A program made the position numbers and the translations under genes. A stretch of DNA of 6,650 nucleotides from Candidatus Sulfopaludibacter sp. SbA3 (GTDB lineage Bacteria; Acidobacteriota; Terriglobia; Bryobacterales; Bryobacteraceae). The notes under the pieces were generated by a model, which saw nothing but the letters and a program-made list of their open reading frames with translations, searched no databases and was not told the DNA's origin. Positions within the stretch are counted from its first letter, which is position 1. Each line of letters begins with the position of its first letter. Location: assembly GCA_945861255.1 (NCBI GenBank), contig CAMAUG010000218.1, forward strand, positions 1 through 6,650, written 5' to 3'. Shown piece by piece: positions 1 to 5,275 of the stretch.

Positions 1-860
1 ATGCGTTCCACCAAATGAAGGTTCCCGGCGGCTCCCAGGAAGTTCGCCTTCGGAGAAAAGTTCGTGGTATCAACCACTAGAGTGTCACCCTCATAACGTC
101 CAACCGAATCCCCGTTCCACGTTCGGACATTCGCCGGAAGGTGTGGACGCCCGTCCAGCGGAATGATGCGGGCATCATGAATCGATTCCATGACGATGAT
201 CGCGAAATCGGGAGTCTCCGTGATCTGGAAGTAGCGAGTGTAGGAGCTGGGACGAATCATGGGCACGCCCCAGGTGATGCAGCGCTGCATGGGGGTCAAT
301 TCTTCGGGGCCCGCAGGGGGCTTCCGGATCAACGCCGCTGCTGCCGCCGCATCGCGCCTCCGTGCTCCCTCCGGCGTGTAGGGGGGCAGTCGCCCATCGG
401 GGGGATCGGTGATGAGCGAAGTCCGGTTGTCGAACTCCCATGGGGCCATGCCCGCGGAATCATCCGTTGCATTCGGATTCCTGTAGCGCTCAACATCGGC
501 CAGCGTAGCCAGAAAGATGGCGTCGCCGGCCGCGAAATCGCTGTGCCCGTTCTTGAAGATGCGATCCGCCCGGCGCTTCATATCCTCCACCTCGGCGTCG
601 GTCAAGGACTGCCGGCCTTTCAATTGTTCGGGCCGCTCCAACGGAGTCGCGCTATTGTTCACCCACGTTCCCGTCAGCCCCGTGCGGCTATCCAGCCTCC
701 ACGCCTTGATTGCGGCTGCATTCTTGGCTGCGGCTGTATTCGCTGCGGCCGTATTCTTGGCTGCGGCTGTCTTTTTCGCCGCGACTTGACCCACGGCTGA
801 CACTGGTCCCAGCGCAGCAATTGCCACTGCGCTGAAATATACGACTCGTCGAATGCCCAT
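1..860 (-). CDS. Uncharacterised exported protein (HDARIIPLDGRPHLP family), C-terminus cut by the window
   Basis: The frame reads from ATG at 860 to the window edge without a stop, giving 286 residues. The start is supported by a GGGAGG ribosome site at 867-872 and by a signal peptide: MGIRR, a hydrophobic core to about residue 18, then small residues (GPVSAVGQ). A Lys/Ala/Asn/Thr spacer follows at about 29-52. The folded part begins near LTGTWVNN (62-69). Later landmarks are RTSLITDPPDGR (146-157), MQRCITWG (191-198), HDARIIPLDGRPHLP (228-242) and GRYEGDTLVVDTTNF (254-268). I remember this motif series from a large family of exported acidobacterial proteins, usually annotated as hypothetical, which continue for some tens of residues past NLHLVER, where the window ends. 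No catalytic motif or known enzyme fold is recognisable, so no function is assigned. The gene lies 234 bp after the metallo-hydrolase on the same strand and may have its own promoter. Gene reality is nearly certain; function is unknown. Confidence 0.88.
   Translation of the reverse strand, partial: MGIRRVVYFSAVAIAALGPVSAVGQVAAKKTAAAKNTAAANTAAAKNAAAIKAWRLDSRTGLTGTWVNNSATPLERPEQLKGRQSLTDAEVEDMKRRADRIFKNGHSDFAAGDAIFLATLADVERYRNPNATDDSAGMAPWEFDNRTSLITDPPDGRLPPYTPEGARRRDAAAAAALIRKPPAGPEELTPMQRCITWGVPMIRPSSYTRYFQITETPDFAIIVMESIHDARIIPLDGRPHLPANVRTWNGDSVGRYEGDTLVVDTTNFSPKANFLGAAGNLHLVER
720..770 (-). repeat. Perfect 18-bp direct repeat coding a Lys/Asn/Thr/Ala spacer
   Basis: On the plus strand ATTCTTGGCTGCGGCTGT occurs identically at 720-737 and 753-770. 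Between them is a 15-bp variant, ATTCGCTGCGGCCGT (738-752), and partial copies flank the array (GCGGCTGC at 712-719). In the minus-strand protein this encodes degenerate KNTAAA units just after the signal peptide, about residues 29-52. It is in frame and in whole-codon steps, so copy-number change would not break the gene. It probably forms a flexible or helical cationic spacer between the signal peptide and the folded domain. Confidence 0.8.
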
Positions 861-866
861 TCCTCG

Positions 867-872
867 CCTCCC
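867..872 (-). promoter_or_regulatory. Ribosome binding site GGGAGG of the HDARIIPLDGRPHLP-family gene
   Basis: On the minus strand GGGAGG ends 6 nt before the ATG at 860. It supports that ATG over any upstream extension of the open frame, as does the signal peptide that starts there. Confidence 0.6.
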
Positions 873-915
873 GATCTCCTCCGGTGATGGCTGACAACTC
901 TCCGGCTGCGGCTTT

Positions 916-921
916 AGTATA
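916..921 (-). promoter_or_regulatory. Possible -10 box (TATACT) before the HDARIIPLDGRPHLP-family gene
   Basis: TATACT, five of six matches to the TATAAT consensus, lies about 55 nt upstream of the ATG at 860 and is followed by AAAG. It is the only AT-rich patch in a very GC-rich gap. No convincing -35 hexamer is seen 16-18 nt further upstream, so this is only a candidate, perhaps for an activator-dependent promoter. Confidence 0.3.
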
Positions 922-995
922 GCGCGCGCATGAAACGGCGGATAGCGGCCGGAAAACGCCCCAATCGTGAACCGGCTCGCGGCCCCGCAGCCCGG

Positions 996-1013
996 CGCCC
1001 AGAGCGCTGGGCG
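996..1013. repeat. Short perfect hairpin (7-bp stem, 4-nt loop) after the metallo-hydrolase gene
   Basis: CGCCCAG and CTGGGCG are exact inverted copies separated by AGCG. The hairpin lies about 80 bp beyond the TAA stop of the metallo-hydrolase and upstream of the possible promoter of the next gene, where a terminator would be expected. There is no T-run on either strand, so it does not meet the usual intrinsic terminator pattern. A weaker 6-bp inverted pair (1055-1060 with 1077-1082, 16-nt loop) lies closer to the stop. Nothing else is seen in the 861-1094 gap apart from the ribosome site and possible -10 box. Confidence 0.35.
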
Positions 1014-1094
1014 GGATGAATGGAGGTCCGCCGCTTCCTGCGATAGTCGGGGTTCCGCCAAAAGCAGGCTACCGGGTGGCGGCCGGGCGCGAAG

Positions 1095-2087
1095 TTATTT
1101 CGGCGCCGGCATCAGCTTGAGCCGCGCCGCTTGTGCGCATTCCCCGGTGACCGTGAAATAGCGCGCCACGGCCTGCTTCCCGACGTCGAACGTATGCGGT
1201 TCGCCGCGTTTACGCAGGGCGAGCATCTTGATCTTCGGAATCGCGGAATCGAATTCCGTGTGGTTCGACATCAGGATGGTGGCGTTCGCCGCCGCTGCGG
1301 CCTGAGCCATCTTGCTTTGAGACTTGATGTAAGTATCGAAGTTGGGAACCGTGCTGGGAAAGTTGAACGCCGTGCCCCCCGAATACGCTACGTTGACCGG
1401 CTTGCCGTTGTCCTTCACCGTGAAGAGCACTGACAAGGTCCCCGGCGTATGGCCCGGAGTTGTGACGATGGTCACCGCCGTGTCCCCAAGCGTAATCTTT
1501 TGGCCGTCGTCGGCGACGATGTCGCGCTTTGGCTTTCCTTGCGGGTACCCGTTGGCGGATTTTTCGATGGAATCCCAATCGGGCGCGCCCATGACGATAT
1601 GGGAGCCGAAGCGGTCCTGCATCAACTTTGCTCCGCCCACATGATCGCCATGCGCGTGGCTGATGATGACATACTTGACCATTGCGGGATTGAGGCCGAG
1701 TTTCTTCAAGCCACCGACGATCTCCTCCTCTGAGTTATACGTATACAGAGTATCGATGAGGATGATACCCTCGCTCGTCGTCAACGCCCAAGCAGAGTGA
1801 ATCTTTGAGCCGACGAAGTAGAGGTTGTCGAAAACCTTGGCCGGCTCGATGAACCATGTGTCACGCGCAGGCGCGGGACCCGGCGCTACGTCCCGAATTC
1901 CGGTGACCATCGGAGGCGCAACGCACAAGCGGGCCAGTGTGCCGGTGAAGTCGAATGCTGCGGCAGTCTTGGCCGCTGTCAAATGGCCGTCGACCGTGTC
2001 TGGAGTATTCTGAGCGAACGCCCCCGCACCGTTCAAGCAGAAAACAATGGCGAGCGCGATGCCGGCTCTGGTCCCGTGATTCTTCAT
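1095..2087 (-). CDS. Exported metallo-beta-lactamase-fold hydrolase, subclass B3-like
   Basis: The 330-aa product starts with a signal peptide (MKNHGTRAG, hydrophobic core 10-23, likely cleavage after AFA at 25), so it should act in the periplasm. The fold is shown by the zinc motif HAHGDH (H144, H146, D148, H149), by TPGHTPG (H213) and by SNHTEF (H276). This gives the six ligands of a dinuclear centre: H144/H146/H213 for Zn1 and D148/H149/H276 for Zn2. The third Zn2 ligand is His, and SGGTAF (236-241) takes the place of the B1/B2 cysteine; both are features of subclass B3. GIILIDTLY (107-115) is the usual early strand with its conserved Asp. An extra segment of about 50 residues precedes the domain and includes C55; the only other mature cysteine is C317, so a disulfide is possible. 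I recall many acidobacterial proteins of this layout. Hydrolysis of beta-lactams is possible but not shown; lactonase-like or other esterase activity is also possible. A good ribosome site supports the start. The gene lies 159 bp after the receptor gene on the same strand. Confidence 0.93.
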   Translation of the reverse strand: MKNHGTRAGIALAIVFCLNGAGAFAQNTPDTVDGHLTAAKTAAAFDFTGTLARLCVAPPMVTGIRDVAPGPAPARDTWFIEPAKVFDNLYFVGSKIHSAWALTTSEGIILIDTLYTYNSEEEIVGGLKKLGLNPAMVKYVIISHAHGDHVGGAKLMQDRFGSHIVMGAPDWDSIEKSANGYPQGKPKRDIVADDGQKITLGDTAVTIVTTPGHTPGTLSVLFTVKDNGKPVNVAYSGGTAFNFPSTVPNFDTYIKSQSKMAQAAAAANATILMSNHTEFDSAIPKIKMLALRKRGEPHTFDVGKQAVARYFTVTGECAQAARLKLMPAPK

Positions 2088-2092
2088 TGACG

Positions 2093-2098
2093 CACCTC
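2093..2098 (-). promoter_or_regulatory. Ribosome binding site GAGGTG of the metallo-hydrolase
   Basis: GAGGTG on the minus strand ends 5 nt before the ATG at 2087, so this start is well supported. It is a stronger and better placed site than the one before the receptor gene. Confidence 0.6.
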
Positions 2099-2100
2099 TT

Positions 2101-2130
2101 CAGAACTTATTAGATCCTATAACAACTAAC
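2101..2130 (-). promoter_or_regulatory. AT-rich leader with a possible -10 box before the metallo-hydrolase
   Basis: This patch is much richer in AT than its surroundings. On the minus strand it contains TCTAAT (2109-2114, five of six matches to TATAAT), 21 nt before the ATG, and TATAGG just upstream of that. No clear -35 element is found at the right distance for either. It may be a promoter that lets the hydrolase be expressed apart from the receptor, or simply an unstructured translation-start region. Confidence 0.22.
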
Positions 2131-2154
2131 GCAGGCCCCATGCTGCCCCGTCGC

Positions 2155-2240
2155 GCGCTGTACGGGCGCCGGATCCCTTGCCGCGGCGGGAAGGGGTCAC
2201 CTTCCCCATAGTGCTGCCTGGTAGCGCCGTACGCGCCGGA
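2155..2240. repeat. Imperfect direct repeat flanking the intergenic palindrome
   Basis: The 19-mer GCGCTGTACGGGCGCCGGA (2155-2173) recurs as the 17-mer GCGCCGTACGCGCCGGA (2224-2240), differing by one substitution and a 2-base gap. The copies sit on either side of the palindrome at 2188-2206, in the gap between the receptor and hydrolase genes. Both contain GTAC and GCGCC and can also pair in part with each other. They could be a decayed repetitive extragenic element or chance similarity in GC-rich DNA. Confidence 0.3.
2188..2206. repeat. Palindrome (7-bp stem, 5-nt loop) between receptor and hydrolase genes
   Basis: GGGAAGG and CCTTCCC are exact inverted copies around GGTCA. The centre lies about 50 bp past the receptor stop. 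It would form a stable hairpin in the transcript but has no T-run after it, so a standard intrinsic terminator is not shown. It might stabilise the 3' end of the upstream mRNA or be a protein-binding site. Confidence 0.35.
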
Positions 2241-2246
2241 GCGGCC

Positions 2247-5225
2247 TCAGAAAGTAAATCGCATCTGGAGCTGCAATCTGCGGTTGGCCGTCTGCGACGC
2301 ACCGCCACCGAAGAACCCGGGACCGCCGCCGAAGCCGCCTGACAATCCTTGCGCTTGTCCGAACTGCGAAGCAGTCAGCACACCCACAGGCATGCCGGGG
2401 TTGACGGTGTTCAGCAAATTGCGGGCTTCAATACTGAAGGTGAGTTGGTAGCGTCCTGTGGCTCCACCGCCGCCGAACATGCCGCCAGGTCCTCCGCCGG
2501 GTCCTCCGAAACCGCCGCCGGGACCACCTCGCCCACCGCCGCCGCCGAAGCCGGGGGCTATCGCTCCGCCTCCGCGCGCACCCGCCGCCGCGGCGCCGCC
2601 GCGCGGCTCACCGAAGCCAAATGTGCGGCTCAAGCGCAGGTTGATGTTGAAATTGGCAAAGGCGTTTCCCAGATTGCGGGCGATGATCTGTTCGTCCGCG
2701 GCCGGTTCGGAGTTCAGCATGCCGAACGGCGTCGAATATACCCACGGCCGTTGCCCCGCCGCCACTGCGGCGCTGCTGGCGGCGATACTCGCGACGGATG
2801 CGTAGGTGGGCCGGTCGGTGGTCAGCGTGTCGCCATTTTGATCCTGGCCGACGGTGATGTTGAAAGGCCCGGCCGAAGCATAGTTTACGAACGGCGCCAC
2901 GCGCAACCCGAACGGCGCGGCCAGATTCCCGCCGATCAGAAAACGGTGGCGGATATCGAACTGCGCTCGCGACCACTCCGTGGAAAGGTCATACGGGTCG
3001 GCCGGGAACGTTCCGATACCATCCGTGTTTGACCGCGCATAGCCAAACGCGTAGAAACCGAATAGTGTGTACTTCGAGTTCAAACGCGCACTGACATTGG
3101 TCATCAACTGGTTCTGCTTGAACAGGCCGCTCGATTCATATTGATTGAAAGGATTGATGTTGCCGAGTGGATAGATGGGCGTACCCGCCACGAACGTGCC
3201 CGGCAAAGGAGCGTTCAAGTTGCGCGTCCGATACTGGTGCAGGCCGCGCGAATTCGTATAATTCACACTCAGCGTAATATTCTTGGGCAATTGGCGCTCT
3301 ATGCTCACAGCGGATTGCAGAATACGCGGCGCGACCACATTCGGGTCGATATTGAACGTGGTCACCGGTGTGGTGGCGCCCAATTTGGCGGGCGTGGGAA
3401 TCGGACCGCTACAGACATTGGAGAGGATGCAGGCGAACTTCGGATTTTGAACCACGTACTGCAACTGGTTCACTCCGTTATAGCGCTGCGTATTCAGCAC
3501 CTGACCGCGGTTGAAGCGGTCGTAAAAAATTCCCCACCCGGCCCGCAGCACGGTCTTGGGCTGCCGCAGACGGCCTTGCGCACCGCCGATGCCCCAGGCG
3601 ATGCCCACGCGCGGCGCCAGATTTGTGTAATTGCTGATGTTGTTCTGGGTTTCGTACCGTAACCCCGCGCTGAGCGTCAAGGACGGCAGAATCTTCCAAT
3701 CATCCTGAATGAAAGGAGCGATATCCACTTGCCCGACTTCCGCCACCGGCACTCCCGTGGTAATGCGGTACTGGAACGCACCGCCTCCCGCCGCTAGGAT
3801 TTGCGCCATGCTCAAACCCTGCGCCAGACCGGCCGCCGTGACCGCGTAAGCGTTGAGCGAGGCATACGCGAACTGCCCGTTGAAGTTCTGATTGGTGCTG
3901 GAGCTCAGAAGCCTGCCGCGTACGCGCGCGCCGAATTTCAGCAGATGCGCTCCGCGCGTCATGGTCGAATAGTTCTGGAATTCGTAGTTGTTCTCGCGTT
4001 CCAGGTAACTCCCGGCGCCTGGCGCCCCGCCCACGAAAGCACCGGCGGTGCTGATGGTTGGTTGCACGCTCGCCCCGCTGCTCTCAAAATCGGAGCGCGT
4101 GTACTGGAATCGCGATTCGTTAATGGTGGTTGTGTTCACCACCCACGTTTCCGTCAACTGGATGGAATGGTCGGTATTCGTGTTTCCCGTCGCCTGTGTC
4201 CCCAGACTGAAACCGCCGACGCCGTTGACGGGCTGCTCCCGTCCGGTCCAGCCGTAGCGGAGTTGCAGCGTGTGATTGGTGGAGAGCTGGTAATCAATGC
4301 GCGGACTAAAGGAAATGCGCGTCGTAGGCGTCGCGATGTTCTGGATGAACGGCGCTGGTAGAAAATTCGAGTCCAACAGAGTGGCGCGTACCAGCGCCTG
4401 ATCGTCCTGGTGCCTGCGGTTGAAATCCACGAAGAAGGAAGTCTTCTTGTTGAGGGATCCGCCCAGGTTGACGTACATATTCTGCGTCAGGAAGCCCGGC
4501 TTCTGTGTGGCGTACGGGTTGCGCGCGTCGAACTTGCCGGTATCGGCTTCATAGAAAGCCGTGCCGCGCAGACGGTCGGTGCCGGGGCGCGTGAGGATCT
4601 CCACGCGTCCGAAACCAACGCGGTCGAACTCGGCGGCGAAGGGATTCGAGTTCACGCGAATCTCGCGAATCGAGCTCTTGGGCGGTAGCTGGCCGTTACT
4701 GAATCCATCGACGAAAATCTGTCCGCCGCTAGGACCCACCGACGGTCCGGCCAGCGCCTCCAAATCCGCCTGCAAATCGTTGGGATCGTCGGACAGCATG
4801 TCCAGGTCGTCGCCTTGTAATACCGTTGCACTCGCGTTCTTGGACGGATCGATTTCCACTTGAATTGTGTCCGTCACCGTGACCTCTTGGCGATCCGTTG
4901 CCAGCGACAAGCGCACATCGACCGTCACCAGCCGTCCGCCCTCTACCGTGAGTTCGGTGCGTTCATACAAATTGAACCCGGTGGCCGCGATGCGCACCGT
5001 GTAGGCGCCGGGCGTCAGGCCGCTGAGCGTATACACGCCCTGCGCATTGGTTTCGGCCGTGCGCACCGCGGCATTGGCGCCGGTCATGGTGACCACGGCC
5101 GCCGGAATCGCCGCGCCGGAAGGGTCGGTTACCTGTCCGCGCAAGTTAGCCACGTTCTGTGCGATCAACGCCGATGCAACCATCAGAGCGCCCGCGCACA
5201 CCATCAGCATCCGTCGAATCTTCAT
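2247..5225 (-). CDS. TonB-dependent outer-membrane receptor, Oar-like, with carboxypeptidase-regulatory N-domain
   Basis: The chosen ATG at 5225 gives 992 aa starting MKIRRMLMVCAG, a signal peptide ending near ALIAQ (19-23). Residues about 26-108 form a carboxypeptidase-regulatory-like beta-sandwich (RGQVTDPSGAAIPAA, then GVYTLSGLTPGAYTVRI and ATGF). EVTVTDT (114-120) starts the link to the plug. The plug, about 130-220, includes IFVDGFSNGQLPPKSSI, IREIRVNSNPFAAEFD and GRVEILTRPGTDRLRG, typical of Oar-like acidobacterial receptors. The rest is a long beta-barrel ending in MRFTF, whose final Phe is the expected outer-membrane assembly signal. C599 and C605 are the only cysteines I see outside the signal peptide and may form a disulfide in a surface loop. 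Two Gly-rich insertions lie near the C-terminus. Such receptors bind a substrate outside the cell and import it using TonB/ExbBD energy; the substrate is not evident, and no SusD-like partner is in the window. An upstream in-frame start at 5324 exists but would add an Arg-rich extension overlapping the previous gene, so I rejected it. No strong ribosome site precedes 5225. Confidence 0.94.
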   Translation of the reverse strand: MKIRRMLMVCAGALMVASALIAQNVANLRGQVTDPSGAAIPAAVVTMTGANAAVRTAETNAQGVYTLSGLTPGAYTVRIAATGFNLYERTELTVEGGRLVTVDVRLSLATDRQEVTVTDTIQVEIDPSKNASATVLQGDDLDMLSDDPNDLQADLEALAGPSVGPSGGQIFVDGFSNGQLPPKSSIREIRVNSNPFAAEFDRVGFGRVEILTRPGTDRLRGTAFYEADTGKFDARNPYATQKPGFLTQNMYVNLGGSLNKKTSFFVDFNRRHQDDQALVRATLLDSNFLPAPFIQNIATPTTRISFSPRIDYQLSTNHTLQLRYGWTGREQPVNGVGGFSLGTQATGNTNTDHSIQLTETWVVNTTTINESRFQYTRSDFESSGASVQPTISTAGAFVGGAPGAGSYLERENNYEFQNYSTMTRGAHLLKFGARVRGRLLSSSTNQNFNGQFAYASLNAYAVTAAGLAQGLSMAQILAAGGGAFQYRITTGVPVAEVGQVDIAPFIQDDWKILPSLTLSAGLRYETQNNISNYTNLAPRVGIAWGIGGAQGRLRQPKTVLRAGWGIFYDRFNRGQVLNTQRYNGVNQLQYVVQNPKFACILSNVCSGPIPTPAKLGATTPVTTFNIDPNVVAPRILQSAVSIERQLPKNITLSVNYTNSRGLHQYRTRNLNAPLPGTFVAGTPIYPLGNINPFNQYESSGLFKQNQLMTNVSARLNSKYTLFGFYAFGYARSNTDGIGTFPADPYDLSTEWSRAQFDIRHRFLIGGNLAAPFGLRVAPFVNYASAGPFNITVGQDQNGDTLTTDRPTYASVASIAASSAAVAAGQRPWVYSTPFGMLNSEPAADEQIIARNLGNAFANFNINLRLSRTFGFGEPRGGAAAAGARGGGAIAPGFGGGGGRGGPGGGFGGPGGGPGGMFGGGGATGRYQLTFSIEARNLLNTVNPGMPVGVLTASQFGQAQGLSGGFGGGPGFFGGGASQTANRRLQLQMRFTF
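2298..2339 (-). repeat. Second Gly-rich segment of the receptor (last extracellular loop)
   Basis: Receptor residues about 963-976 read as Gly/Phe-rich sequence (GGFGGGPGFFGGGA). They lie between the penultimate strand (YQLTFSIEARNLLN) and the final strand (RRLQLQMRFTF). As the C-terminus is periplasmic, this loop should face outside the cell. Confidence 0.6.
2463..2612 (-). repeat. Main Gly-rich low-complexity segment of the receptor
   Basis: Receptor residues about 872-921 are mostly Gly with Ala, Pro, Arg and Phe (for example GGGRGGPGGGFGGPGG), coded by repetitive GGN triplets. They lie between the strand NINLRLSRTFGFG and the strand YQLTFSIEARNLLN. Counting back from the periplasmic C-terminus, this join should be a periplasmic turn, normally only a few residues long. 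Confidence 0.75.
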
Positions 5226-5275
5226 GAAAACGAAAACCAGGGACGAACCAGCCCGCCCCCTTCTCCCTCTCTCTT
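5226..5275 (-). promoter_or_regulatory. Purine-rich leader between the DUF5666 gene and the receptor
   Basis: On the minus strand the gap opens with an almost pure A/G run (about 5252-5275, containing GAGAGAGGGAGAAGGGGG), followed by CTGGTTCG and CTGGTTTTCG, a near direct repeat, before the ATG. The Shine-Dalgarno-like AGAAGGGGG is about 30 nt from the start, too far for normal use. No promoter or terminator is seen, so the two genes are probably on one transcript. Confidence 0.35.

Noticed and set aside
141..800. Plus-strand reading frame of 219 codons
   Set aside because: It is antisense to the exported protein at 1-860, whose signal peptide and conserved motifs show the true strand. The Cys/Gly-rich repeats at its end are the 18-bp repeat read on the other strand.
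996..1013. Intrinsic terminator after the metallo-hydrolase
   Set aside because: The hairpin is perfect but there is no T-run on either strand, so it is kept only as a hairpin.
967..1161. Small plus-strand gene of 64 codons in the 861-1094 gap
   Set aside because: It overlaps the end of the metallo-hydrolase, has no recognisable domain or ribosome site, and its composition is that of the opposite strand of GC-rich DNA.
1210..1578. Minus-strand 122-codon frame inside the metallo-hydrolase
   Set aside because: It is a shifted frame of a gene with intact catalytic motifs throughout; there is no sign of frameshift or fusion.
2458..2805. Plus-strand Pro-rich reading frame (115 codons)
   Set aside because: It is the antisense of the receptor's Gly-rich coding DNA; GGN codons read as CCN on the other strand. 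No ribosome site or family match.
5195..5225. Lipoprotein signal in the receptor (LMVCAG)
   Set aside because: The residue before Cys is Val, not Gly, Ala or Ser, so it is not a proper lipobox, and such receptors are barrel proteins cleaved by signal peptidase I.
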